23,446 nucleotides of DNA from Paramacrobiotus metropolitanus (GCF_019649055.1 NW_026570646.1:1-23446); one strand, 5' to 3'. Counted from the first letter of the stretch, positions 1 through 8,784 are shown. Translations and numbers: made by a program. The notes: generated by a model from the sequence alone, not told the origin.

Positions 1-264
1 TTTCTTTAATCGGCAATAGCCTATTAACAGAACAGTAAGCCTGCGCTGGTAGATACTAATTAAAGATTCCGAATTTACACATTGAAGAGACAACCAAAAT
101 CATTACTGTCATTTCCAACTTTCGATCGTGCATTTAATGTACCCAAGACAGCGGCCGCATTTCCTCTAACAACAGCGAGACTTTAATATTTATAGGTATA
201 GAAGCAACAAACATTTTTGCACACATTTTACACAAGTTCATGAGAAGCTGAAAACACAGGCGAG
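1..264. other. Flank without a gene, 3' of the retrotransposon frame
   Basis: AT-rich sequence lying downstream of the minus-strand retrotransposon frame, so it may contain that element's 3' untranslated end. I see no poly(A) or microsatellite tail on the minus strand and no target-site duplication, so the insertion boundary cannot be placed. Confidence 0.4.
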
Positions 265-1314
265 TTACACAGCAACATCTACAACCACAGGAGGGCGAAT
301 AACAGAAAATATCTCGTCTAAATTCGCCGTCGGTGGTGCTGTTCCCATGATAGATGCTGCGTTTCCTCGCTGAATTTCGATGCTGATACGTTGACGCAAG
401 AACTCAAGTGCTCGTGGTTCGCCTGACTGCTGCTGTATCATCTTCCCTAGCACGGTAAGCAGCCCTGTGGTTTCTGGTCCGAATGTTCCGTAGGTCTCGA
501 AAGCCAGAGGCTTGAACCAGTAATCCTGGGTGATGTTGCGGTATTTCTCGGTCTTGCTCCGCTCGGCTAGCGCTGCTGCAGCTCCGGCTCGAGTGGATTT
601 GGCTGCAATGTACGACAAGGCCATGGTGCTGCGGCAGGTTACATCCCATGCCAGCGCCTTTCCTCTTTCCCACGGGGAAATTGTCACTCCGTCTGGTCGT
701 TTGCCATCTGTACGGGAGATTCCAGGAGGTTCCAGTTCAGTTTCGATTCCAGCTGACGCAAAGGCGCGCTTTATGACCGCTTTGAGACTTTCATGGGTCG
801 GTTTCCGCCCGGCACTGAACTTGCAACTTGAGCCATGGTAGCCATGCTCATCCGCTTGGTCGCCGCAAATGCACTGGTGTGGTGTGCATACCGGTGCACC
901 CAGGCGCAGCGCCACAGCTGTCCTTAGGCCGGAGTCGTTAAGCAAGTTCCCAAGGGATGCTGCCGGTAGTGCTTGGAGCCATGCGCCCGCCTCTTTGGTG
1001 CTGACTGCCAACATCCGTGCCTGGCTAGCGATATTATCGTTTTCAAAAGCCCTCTCCAACAGTCTGAAATCTGATCTTATGATAGGTTCGTCCCACGCTT
1101 TCTGCACTTCCCGAACTTCAGGTGGCGGCGCATCTTGATTCGTCAACTGCTGCCATAAGGTGGTTGGTTCACTACAATACGTCTCCGGCTGGTAGTTCGT
1201 AATTGCGGAGGCCAAGGGAGCCACTGAATAAGCCGAGGCCAGAAAGGCCGGCAGTGCTAGCTTAACAATACCCCTAATGCCTAAACCGCCTCTTGATAGA
1301 GACTGAAACGTTGT
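265..1314 (-). CDS. 5'-truncated non-LTR retrotransposon: C-terminal region of a reverse transcriptase with zinc knuckle and restriction-like endonuclease
   Basis: The frame is open from a TAG at 1315-1317 to a TAA at 265-267. The GTG at 1222-1224 is not a true start: homologous-looking sequence continues upstream (GGLGIR...LALPAFLAS), a stretch I recall just after the reverse transcriptase in a family of invertebrate retroelement proteins. Counting from that GTG, residues 113-134 form a Cys/His cluster (C113, C118, C120, H130, C134). An endonuclease-like PD...DVT pair follows: RPDGV at 176-180 and AWDVTC at 192-197, the arrangement of PD-(D/E)XK restriction-like endonucleases in R2/NeSL-type elements. 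Such domains nick target DNA for target-primed reverse transcription. The reverse transcriptase domain itself is absent, so this is a dead 5'-truncated copy, the usual product of incomplete reverse transcription. The exact clade is uncertain. Confidence 0.7.
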   Translation of the reverse strand, partial: TTFQSLSRGGLGIRGIVKLALPAFLASAYSVAPLASAITNYQPETYCSEPTTLWQQLTNQDAPPPEVREVQKAWDEPIIRSDFRLLERAFENDNIASQARMLAVSTKEAGAWLQALPAASLGNLLNDSGLRTAVALRLGAPVCTPHQCICGDQADEHGYHGSSCKFSAGRKPTHESLKAVIKRAFASAGIETELEPPGISRTDGKRPDGVTISPWERGKALAWDVTCRSTMALSYIAAKSTRAGAAAALAERSKTEKYRNITQDYWFKPLAFETYGTFGPETTGLLTVLGKMIQQQSGEPRALEFLRQRISIEIQRGNAASIMGTAPPTANLDEIFSVIRPPVVVDVAV

Positions 1315-1317
1315 CTA

Positions 1318-1519
1318 AGGAAGGCGGTGGATCGAGATTCGCCGTATACCCTAAAATAATTATACTATCGTGATAGATGAGTTAGCATTGCATAAATTTA
1401 TTGATTTTTTAGAGTTTAACCTCTATATAGTAAGTATGCTTTTAGACTTAGTTTAGACACTCGGAGACAGTGGGCGTGTACGTATAGGGTCGTTTGTATA
1501 GTTTTCGTAAAGTACTGAC
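1318..1519. other. Intergenic, no gene seen
   Basis: AT-rich spacer between the retrotransposon fragment and the inverted-repeat element. I see no coding or RNA feature. Confidence 0.4.
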
Positions 1520-1521
1520 TA

Positions 1522-2126
1522 CAGTGAAACCTCCAAGATACGTACACCTCCGTTCAAAAATTTCGTACGTAACTCAGAGGTGTACGTAACATAGAATCGC
1601 CACCCCCAGCCCCCTTGGGGGGCGACTGTATAATGGGGGCACTGCCCCACCCCGGGGTGCTCAGTATACAGTGCGTGCAACTGCACTGTACACTGCGTGC
1701 TGCTCTGAAATGCATATGTTGCATTAGTGTGCCCAAATTTTTATCTTTTTACAGCATATAAGCAGGCGGAAAAGTTTCTCCTTCACAATTCAAACAGAAA
1801 AAATCGTCCGAATCAGTTCAGAACAAAAGACAACATACAATGTTGAGCTAGCTTCTTTGGATTTTCTCAATTTTCCCATCAAATATTTTTAAAAATCAAA
1901 TGCTGAGTCACCGGTGTACGACTGTACATATGTTCGAGGTGATGGCGTACAGTTCAATGCTCAGGTGGTTCAGAGAAAAAGTGTACGTGTACGCATCGTA
2001 GAGGTGTACGTCACGTAGAGGTTCCCCCCTGTACTGCAGTCTACGGAGAGTTTCGGTACAGAATTTTTTGTACTTAAGTGAGAGGTGTACGTATCTTGGG
2101 AGTGTACGTACGAGGAGGTTTCACTG
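1522..2126. mobile_element. Non-autonomous TIR transposon, pogo/Tc1-mariner-like, with TA target duplication
   Basis: Both ends read inward with the same 13 bases: CAGTGAAACCTCC at 1522-1534 and its reverse complement at 2114-2126. Each is flanked outside by TA (1520-1521 and 2127-2128), the target duplication of the Tc1/mariner/pogo superfamily. A CAGTG start followed by CCTC resembles pogo/Tigger termini. The second shared block (AAGATACGTACACCTC) follows at once on the left but is displaced by about 15 bases on the right. Copies of AGGTGTACGT recur inside (near 1577, 2001 and 2081) and may be transposase-binding subterminal repeats. There is no transposase frame, so the element would need one supplied in trans. 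Confidence 0.75.
1755..1762 (+). promoter_or_regulatory. Possible TATA box inside the TIR element
   Basis: CATATAAG is followed about 30 bases on by a C/A-rich, initiator-like stretch (about 1785-1795) and then by ATG codons (first near 1840) that hit a stop at once. This looks like a leftover promoter and leader of a parent transposase gene in an internally deleted copy. It is weak evidence from sequence context only. Confidence 0.25.
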
Positions 2127-2344
2127 TACTTCGTTATTGTACGCACATAAATTTCCCGCATCGTTTAACTCATACCTGCGTACGTACTACGTAGTATTGT
2201 GCGTACTTACTGCCATATCATTATTATGTCCAGTACGTTCAGTGCACCTGATGTATGCGTGTTGCATGTTTACCACGGGTCAGAATTTGGTGATCGGTAG
2301 ACCTAGTTGCATAATTCGTAAAATGATTAATTAATACGCCAGTT

Positions 2345-2734
2345 GTGAGTCTGCTGGTTTCTTCGGCATTGTCCAGTCGGCGCTCGAAAAAAGCCGGCTG
2401 TCCAAATTGGGCACCGCCAGACGGGCAGCAGACTGGTCAGCTGCGGATGCAAGAATCAGACCCCAACGGCGGTGTAAAAAATCGGAAAAAAACAATAGAG
2501 AGCCTGAGAAACCCGTGTAAGCGGGTACGCCGGGTAGCCGAAATGTGCGAAGTGTTGGGTGGTTCAAGTGTCAAATGGGAGGTCGAAGAAGTGGCACTAT
2601 ATCTTACTCAACAATCCGAAGATGCCATTTTATGCGTCAAGTGTTTGTTCGAAGCAATAATGGCTGAGAAACGTGAGCCGGTGGCCCTGATTTACGATGT
2701 CGGATGTCCGATGGCGGATGGAAAACACCGTTAA
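2345..2734 (+). CDS. Hypothetical 129-codon open frame, doubtful
   Basis: An open frame beginning at a GTG, with no recognised domain. Its C-terminal half (about residues 60-129) is more protein-like than the first half and ends with ALIYDVGCPM. It could be a fragment of a decayed transposon protein or chance. I find no splice sites or promoter that decide the matter. Confidence 0.15.
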   Translation: MSLLVSSALSSRRSKKAGCPNWAPPDGQQTGQLRMQESDPNGGVKNRKKTIESLRNPCKRVRRVAEMCEVLGGSSVKWEVEEVALYLTQQSEDAILCVKCLFEAIMAEKREPVALIYDVGCPMADGKHR

Positions 2735-3302
2735 AGAAGGACATTATGCTAAAACGCACAGTACAAATGGTCTCACCGCGTTACAATGAGTTTTTCTCAT
2801 TTCCCTCGAGTTTCTGCGTGTGACTGTATAGCATGATATGAGCCAATAATCAAAACCATGATTACAATGTAACAGACTCATCATTACATGTTCCTGTACT
2901 GTAATCGTGCGCATGGAAATGCGCTAAGAGCAAGACGAACCTGTAACAGAAGTGCTGTCTAGTCTCATTATTTACCTCACACAGTGATTACAGCACTGCC
3001 CGAATAGGCAAGAGCAGGACACGTACACGTCCACGAGATGCGCACAGTGGAACCGACAGTAAATTTTTTCAGCGAGACCAACCGGCAATCATGCATATAG
3101 TGCAAGCGACTGCCAACCATCCACGGATGACTGTCGCTAGTGCCACACATATAGTGCAAATGATACCTCCCTTACACGGGTGGCTGTTATGTGAAAAAAC
3201 AAACTGCCTGTGCGCTGAATAAATTCGCTGTCGGCTTGACTGCGCGCATCCTCGTACTAAATTAACCGGCCGTCATTCAAAAGATCAGTTGCAGATGCCC
3301 GA
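2735..3302. other. Intergenic, no gene seen
   Basis: Low-coding-potential sequence with no frame, RNA gene or strong repeat I can support. Confidence 0.4.
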
Positions 3303-3346
3303 TGCATCAGTTGACCCTCTGTTGCAGCAAAGGGTCAACTGATGCA
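3303..3346 (+). repeat. Perfect 16-bp inverted repeat with 12-base loop
   Basis: The left arm TGCATCAGTTGACCCT (3303-3318) is the exact reverse complement of the right arm AGGGTCAACTGATGCA (3331-3346). The loop is 3319-3330. No mismatch occurs in 16 pairs. It could be the core of a small fold-back element or an RNA hairpin. The stem is shorter than a typical animal pre-miRNA stem. Confidence 0.85.
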
Positions 3347-4017
3347 AAGATAAATAGAGTTTTCTTGGTAATATCCTCTTCGACGTGCGGGTGATATACG
3401 GTATAATAATTATCCACATCCTGCACTGTAGATCATAGTCTTCACTGCGCATTTTTCACAAATTATGTAACAAAATATGTGAGTGAATGTAAAACTTAAA
3501 CTGCATCGGCTGCTTCATTCGTAAAAACTTGTGCTTTTTCAGCTTTTTGCATCATTTTTCAATAGTGAGTTACAGAATAATTATTAATTACCATAATCAC
3601 TAATAATCACTAATCAACCTGTGGGCTGTACTTGCCGTCGCAACAATAAACTGCGTCGACACGGTGGAAATTTTTATTGCCATACATCTCAGTTTAATAC
3701 CAGTGGTAAGTGACTACAGTAGCTCACCATACTTGACCTACATTATTACTAGCACAGCGGTATTTGTCAACTGTATTATAGTCTGTATACAACGAGTTTT
3801 TATTTGATTATTTAAGTTTTTATTAGTTTTTTATTTTTATTATTAGCCCTCCAGTTGCCAATCACCAGCATAACTGAAAGCGCTTGCCGGTAGCTCCTGT
3901 CATCGTTCCTAATATCTAGATAACAATTTTCAAAAAATTTCCCAAAGTCTTCCTAATAGTTCGTAAATCGTAAGCAAAATTGTCATGTATGGTCAGTATG
4001 AACGGACATAGTGTACA
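3347..4017. other. Intergenic, no gene seen
   Basis: AT-rich spacer. It contains T-rich runs near 3800-3845 but no frame or RNA gene I can support. Confidence 0.4.
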
Positions 4018-4019
4018 TA

Positions 4020-4460
4020 TGTAACCGTCCAAAACGTCCGGGGGCCGCCAAAACGTCCACTGTAAACTTAGCCTACCAAGTTTTATTTTGCTTTTTCGTT
4101 AATTCGAAGCCGGACGTTTCTGCCTGACCATTAATTCGTAGCCAGCCGTTTCTGTGTAACCTTTATCGTAACCGGACGTTTCTGCCTGACCATTAATTCG
4201 TAGCCGGCCGTTTCTGTGTGACCTTTATCGTAACCGGACGTTTCTGCCGGACCGGTAATTCGTAGCCGGACGCTTAACGGTTTAACTGTCATGCAGAAAC
4301 GTCCGGATACCAATTAAAGGTCAGACAGAAACGTCTGGCTACAAACTACGTGGACAAAATTCACGGTGGACGTTTTGGCGCCCCCCGGACGTTTTCGACG
4401 GTTTAGGCGCCAAAACGTCCGCCGGACGTCTCAGGCGTCCGGACGTTTTGGACGGTTACA
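4020..4460. mobile_element. Fold-back/TIR element with TA target duplication
   Basis: The ends are inverted copies of TGTAACCGTCCAAAACGTCC (from 4020 inward, and to 4460 from the right). TA lies outside each end (4018-4019 and 4461-4462). Further inverted blocks with AAAACGTCC and GCCAAAACGTCCAC extend inward on both sides, so much of each half can pair with the other. The middle holds the 62-bp tandem repeat listed separately. No transposase frame is present. The superfamily is unclear: TA duplication fits Tc1/mariner or a similar group, but the terminal sequence is not one I recognise. Confidence 0.7.
4110..4260 (+). repeat. 62-bp tandem repeat inside the fold-back element
   Basis: Units start at CCGGACGTTTCTGCC at 4110, 4172 and 4234, an exact 62-base period with few changes. 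Each full unit itself contains two related halves ending in CGTTTCTG. The third unit diverges after about 25 bases. Opposite-strand copies of the same CAGAAACGTC word lie at about 4294-4305 and 4327-4336. Confidence 0.8.
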
Positions 4461-4583
4461 TACTCTGTATGTACATTCAAGCCGCTTACTAATGAGTAGA
4501 TAATAAATTGTTGAAATTCATGATTCTGCAACTGATAGGCAGTCGCACAGTGCGCTAAAATCTTAAAAAGATTTAATAATGCA

Positions 4584-4662
4584 GCCGGTGTAGATCAGTG
4601 CCCAGTGGTGAGGCGGACGGCTTTAGACGCCGCTGGTACGGGTTCGAGTCCCGTCATCGGCA
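4584..4662 (+). tRNA. tRNA-like gene or pseudogene with expanded D arm (possible UAG anticodon)
   Basis: The acceptor arms 4584-4590 and 4655-4661 pair over 7 bp (one G-T), with discriminator A at 4662. The T arm is complete: ACGGG, loop TTCGAGT, CCCGT. The B box GGTTCGAGTCC is at 4641-4651. The anticodon stem CGGC/GCCG encloses loop TTTAGAC (4622-4628), giving anticodon TAG at 4624-4626, a leucine type by codon. However, the variable loop is only 4 bases, unlike leucine tRNAs. The D arm is about 7 bases too long and hardly pairs because a CAGTG word is repeated (4597-4601 and 4603-4607). Removing one copy would give a normal 72-base tRNA. It is most likely a tRNA pseudogene or the head of a tRNA-derived SINE. 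Confidence 0.5.
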
Positions 4663-4664
4663 GA

Positions 4665-4669
4665 TTTTT
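4665..4669 (+). terminator. Pol III T-run terminator after the tRNA-like sequence
   Basis: Five T residues begin three bases after the tRNA-like 3' end, the normal place for an RNA polymerase III stop. A SINE would normally run on past this point, so the T-run favours a stand-alone tRNA-type unit. Confidence 0.5.
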
Positions 4670-4900
4670 ATTTCTTCAGTATCTTCGGAAAATTCAGAAT
4701 TTCATATTTAAATTTCATTTATAAAATCAGCAGTGTTCTCCTGTCGCAGGCGTCCGCCCTTCTAAGACAACGGCAAATTCTTGCTACCAGAAGCTTTTCA
4801 TGTAGTGCGCCACTTGTGCGGTCGTGTCAGTTGACCTTTGCAAATTGCAGATAATGAAAACAATTTTTGAGCATACCATGGTGATTTATTATCTCTCTAC

Positions 4901-5084
4901 CAAAAACCAGATTTTTTTAATTTGGAGACGGAGATAGTGTGCTGGTTAGTAATTAGCGGTGCTTAAATTACACGCCTTCCTGTACTGACCAGCGTTCTCT
5001 GGTTAAAACGAATTGTTCCAGGGTTCCCTGGTGAGTTCCGTGGTTATATGCCGGCTCCAAATTTAAAAAATCTCGTTTTTTTTG
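4901..5084. repeat. Short inverted-repeat (MITE-like) element
   Basis: AGATTTTTTTAATTTGGAG (4909-4927) faces CTCCAAATTTAAAAAATCT (5055-5073) as a near-perfect inverted pair, and the pairing extends outward with mismatches through A/T runs. The interior of about 130 bases has no frame. I could not define a target duplication. Confidence 0.5.
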
Positions 5085-6247
5085 CAGAAAGGTCGAATAC
5101 TACCGTAGTATGTATGTTCAAAAAAATATTTTAATCTGCTGTAATCAATTGAGCGTGGCCAAACAAAAATCGAACGTTTACATAATATCACATACCACTG
5201 ATACCAGTACCACTGCAGTGCAGTACAACTTGCATCCGTAATTTCGTTTCGTTTTTGCCGGCGGTGTGGGTGGCTGTAGATTTTTCCAACCGTCGAGTAC
5301 CGACGTTACTGACACCGGTAAACGGTGGGCCGTGCATTTGAAGCCAAACTGCACATTTTAAAAAATCCATTTTCGACAAATTCGCAAACAACAAACTGTA
5401 TAACATGTATAATATATTCGACAAATTCTTTTATTTACAGTTATGTGATAAACCGATATGTACTTCACAACACATTTGCCGAAATGGGACTCACCTTTTG
5501 ATTACAACAGATGAAAATATATTTTTGCATATACTAGGATGGTTCACTATCTTATACAAAAAATGACAGCTATGACATAATACACGCACCGCGTGTACTA
5601 CTACCAACCAAATACTACCAAACATTTGCTCAACAGCATCTTGGCATGCCTAAGGCAGTAAGTCAATTTAGATGTTAAAGAATAAAGCGTATGAATGTTG
5701 TCTAAGCGGTTCACTATGTCTCACTACCTGTTCTGACCAGCTTACCATGAGTGAAGCATGACTAGACACATTTATCGGAAGCTAGCCCATTCCTACACAT
5801 GATTTTAGTTTGTGTTCTTCGTCCGTTCGTACGGGACGTTCTAATAAATTTAGGCCTGCGATCTGGCCGCACAGCCAGTACCAGTAACAATAACTAGACT
5901 ACCCTCCGTTAACGAAACAAACACGCCACAATGCCACACTAGCAATGTAGAGACAGTAATAAAAAAGCGAAAATATATTCGAACATCTAACAAAAAAACA
6001 GCACAATGGAAAACCGGATGATCGAAAAATTGCAAACTAAAATTTCGTTCACTGAAAAGAGAAGTAAAATAGTTGTTATATTACTAGAAATTAGTCAGCA
6101 TATGTGTGGTACACAATGCACATAACATAACAACACAAAGTAATATATATAATACACACATAGTTAAATTTAAACAGGAAGATGAAGTATCACAAAAGAC
6201 ATCAACGCCAGGTTACAATGTTGTGCAGTTTTAAGCCATGCAACCAG
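5085..6247. other. AT-rich spacer downstream of the glycosyltransferase gene
   Basis: No frame or RNA gene can be supported. GGTTCACTAT occurs twice (about 5541 and 5709). The region should include the 3' untranslated part of the minus-strand gene ending at 6248, but I see no canonical AATAAA on the minus strand close to it. Confidence 0.35.
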
Positions 6248-7505
6248 CTAACTCGAAGGCTTCGAATGCGCTGCTATCACTGACGCATTCCCCGCGGCCG
6301 CGGTAGCAGACATAACTGTTGCTGCCGCCGAAGTTGACTGTACTGTTGTTGAAACGATTGTCTCTGTTGTCGACGGAGCGGTTTGCGTAGCTATTGCTTT
6401 TTTCGCCGGAACGATTACTGATGAAACGGGCACAGTTGCCGGCATTTTCGTTGTGGTAACGCTTGTGGCAGTAACGCTTTTTGCTGTCACAGATGTTACC
6501 ACTGTCTTAACTGATGTATTACCCGAAGAAACGTGCTGTAGAATAACCGATAATTTTGGCATGGCGACACTTGTCGCAGCACGGCCATGCGATTTCGCCA
6601 TTGTGACCTTCCTTTTTGAGGTCGTCGGAATCGCTGTGGTGGTCGTCTCGCCTACTTTCAATCCAGTCAACGGGTCAATCCCATCGCGGAACGTCGGGTC
6701 TGCCGGCGGCAAGTCTCCCCCTTCGAACAAAGTCCGCAACATCTCCGCGTTCGTAGTATTCGTGTAGTTTCCGCTGTACAGGTCTTCCGGACGCTCCATC
6801 ACCACCCCGCTGTGCCGGTGGTATGTGTGGATGGCCATGGAGTTGCTCCAGTTCATCTTCCCGATCTCCTTGAAAAACTTGTTCAGTCCGTAAGTGGGCG
6901 GGTTGTTGCAGACAGCGTCAGTAACGTAATTGGAATCCCGGTATAGGATACTCAAATACCGGCAAACCTAGCCATGACTTTGGTTAAACATGTAAAACTA
7001 GTAAGATAACAAAATTGTTGGTGTTTTAGGTTAAAAGTAGAGACGGGCATCGGATAGGAATAGCTGATTTGATCCTATCCGAATCTGAATTTCGGATAGG
7101 ATAAAGGATAATTATCCGCTTCAAAGTGTGGACAAACCTGTGCTTGATTAAAATTCCAGTCGCTTTGGTAGATATCCTCGTAGCTGCGCCGCCAGGCGGT
7201 GAGGAGCAGAGCCATCTTCCGGCCGGCGACGAAACCGATGTTGTAGCCTCTTTCGTCGCCGTAGCACGTGATGGACTGCTTCATCTGCAAAATTTCCTTG
7301 ATACGCTTGCCTCGGACGAAGAACACGTCAAAGTCGACGACCACGCCCCCGTATTCCAGTAAGGCATCCAGTTTAGCTATATCAGCGGAGTGCTCTCTAT
7401 ATGCCACTTGTTTTATTTTGCCGGATCGATGACCGACTTGCTTGGTTATGTTGCGGAAACGGAATTCTACAATGCCACTTTGAAGCGCTGCTTCCCAATA
7501 CTTGC
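6248..7505 (-). CDS. Glycosyltransferase with DXD motif, GT32-like, 3' part (two exons)
   Basis: Probable sugar-nucleotide glycosyltransferase of the DXD-sugar-binding type (Gly_transf_sug, GT32-like), normally a Golgi type II membrane enzyme. The upstream exon (7138-7505) follows acceptor TTTTTTTAG and encodes GKYWEAA, then HSADIAKLDALLEYGG and VVVDFDVFF. The DFD (codons 7327-7335) is the metal/nucleotide-binding DXD. WNFNQAQ at its end is typical just before the C-terminal part of the domain. The downstream exon (6248-6967) gives WSNSMAIHTYHRHSG, the family's usual W...A.H.W-like motif, and then a long Ser/Thr/Ala/Val-rich tail (about 130 residues) unusual for the family. The exons join in phase 0 across intron 6968-7137. 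The N-terminal membrane anchor and first half of the domain should lie upstream (above 7505), but I could not find those exons, so the gene may be partial or broken by the adjoining element. Confidence 0.7.
6968..7137 (-). other. GT-AG intron, 170 bp, carrying repeat debris
   Basis: The donor is CAG|GTTTGT and the acceptor GGCTAG|GTTTGC on the minus strand, phase 0. The same GTTTG follows both junctions. Inside, GGATAGGA/TCCTATCC words repeat in both directions (7050-7117), and TAGAGACGGGCA near 7039 resembles a hAT-type terminus. This suggests an inserted small element. Confidence 0.6.
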
Positions 7506-8400
7506 CTAAAAAAACTGCGTATACAGTAGTGTAACAGGCAAGCGCGAGGAGATCACGAGTGCTCTTTATTGACAAAATAAAGGGGGAACAATGCTGCGTA
7601 ATAGCAGGAAGCAAGAACAAAGCACTGATGGCTAAGCAAGCAAGTGAATGCTAAAAAGCTCTTGAGCGTTCGCCAAGGCGTGAAAGAAGCAACTGGCGGC
7701 AAGCACGTGCTGTGTGCCATCAGCTGTGTGATGATGCGCAGACTGGACTCAATCCAACGCGAGCGTACGCTGAGTCATACAGCGAGAGAGGAACGAGAGA
7801 GCAAGTATGCTCAGTTTGTGCGCCGCGTGTATCCGCTTCAGCGGATATGAGTACAGTGCAGCAGCACACGTACGTACAGCGAGAGAGGCGATATGGCAAG
7901 CATGAGTGCAGTACGTCCATGGTGGGCCGTATGCACCAGGCGCAGTCATGTGCCTCTGACATGCCTCTGGGCGGGAATCCGAGCTCCTGCGAAGGATGCT
8001 CCGACTCGGTACCGCACCAGTACCGCACAACTCTCCAGTCAGACCCAATGTGGGGTCGCTGGTACGCGTCCTCTGGCAGTGGGAGTGCGGTGTCTGGTTG
8101 ACCGTCCCTTCTCCACTTCCAGACCCATGAGTGGAAACCACTCACGGCCGAAAAATCCGGAAGCCGCTCGGGCGTTTCGTTGGACCGGTGATGCTTCTGT
8201 TGGCTGGCTTCTTGCTTCTGTTGGCAACGGAGAACAATGTGAAAGAAAAGTGTAATGAAAGTTGTATACAGCGCGAAAGAAAGTATGAAATAAAGTTTAA
8301 TCACAATTCCAGTGAGCAAAAGGGGTTACAAAAACAGATCTGTTAAAGAGATCGAACCAGAAAAATACAATTCCGTTTGTTAGGAGAAATGCTAAAAAAA
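7506..8400. other. Spacer between glycosyltransferase exon and giant element; no gene supported
   Basis: Open frames occur on both strands but show no recognised domain. TACAGCGAGAGAGG is repeated at 7778-7791 and 7875-7888. CTTCTGTTGGC is repeated within 8194-8226 and gives a leucine-rich, signal-peptide-like frame on the plus strand. On the minus strand, a pyrimidine-rich tract ending in CAACAG near 8219, followed by a GCC|GTGAGT donor near 8149, could mark one small upstream exon of the glycosyltransferase, but the encoded residues are not diagnostic. Confidence 0.3.
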
Positions 8401-8417
8401 AAAATGCAAAAAAAATC
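8391..8417 (+). other. A-rich junction at the left edge of the giant element
   Basis: Two plus-strand A-runs (about eleven and eight A, separated by TGC) end immediately before the first GC-rich, GTCC/GGTCG-type sequence. They mark the compositional boundary. Whether this is an insertion tail, a slippage tract or a coincidence cannot be told from one copy. Confidence 0.35.
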
Positions 8418-8769
8418 TGTCCGGGGGTCCTATTCCGACTAGGATGACGTCCACGGGGTCTCCTGTCCGCTTTCATCCGGTAAGTTGGGTCCGGGGCATC
8501 GGTTCCCGGGTTACCCGTCGTAACCGGTTAAATTCACCGAGGTCGGGTAAGCACGGTTAAACACTTACTTCCGACCCGTATCCGTCCGTTCGGGATAGAG
8601 AGGCACTGTTGCGGTTGCAAATGCCGAGGCATCCTCTCTGAATGGGGAATAGAACCGAGGTCGGTTTGACCAAGGTCGGCCTACCGGTAAGTCGGCCGGC
8701 GGCTAGGGGAATTCGGCTATGTTCCGAATTGCTAAAGTCCAGGTCGGAGAAAGCTGTAAGTGAGTCATG

Positions 8770-8784
8770 CGGCCTGTGTGGTCG
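8770..8784 (+). repeat. Hairpin with TGTGT loop
   Basis: Arms CGGCC (8770-8774) and GGTCG (8780-8784) pair over 5 bp with one G-T. The loop is TGTGT. Confidence 0.55.

Noticed and set aside
2068-2334. Plus-strand 88-codon frame overlapping the right end of the pogo-like element
   Set aside because: It is low in complexity, spans the transposon terminus and has no protein-like features.
6453-6767. Plus-strand hydrophobic 104-codon frame
   Set aside because: It is antisense to the Thr/Val/Ser-rich tail of the glycosyltransferase, which automatically gives hydrophobic residues on the other strand.
7720-8319. Minus-strand 199-codon frame with a hydrophobic N-terminal segment, tempting as the glycosyltransferase membrane anchor
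   Set aside because: It starts with TTG after an in-frame stop, lacks any ATG, and most of it shows no similarity to the family. Only a possible tiny exon near 8150-8219 remains, too weak to annotate.
8191-8346. Plus-strand 51-codon frame with a signal-peptide-like start (MLLLAGFLLLLA) and three cysteines
   Set aside because: The leucine stretch is produced by a local direct repeat of CTTCTGTTGGC. There is no family match, promoter or splice evidence.
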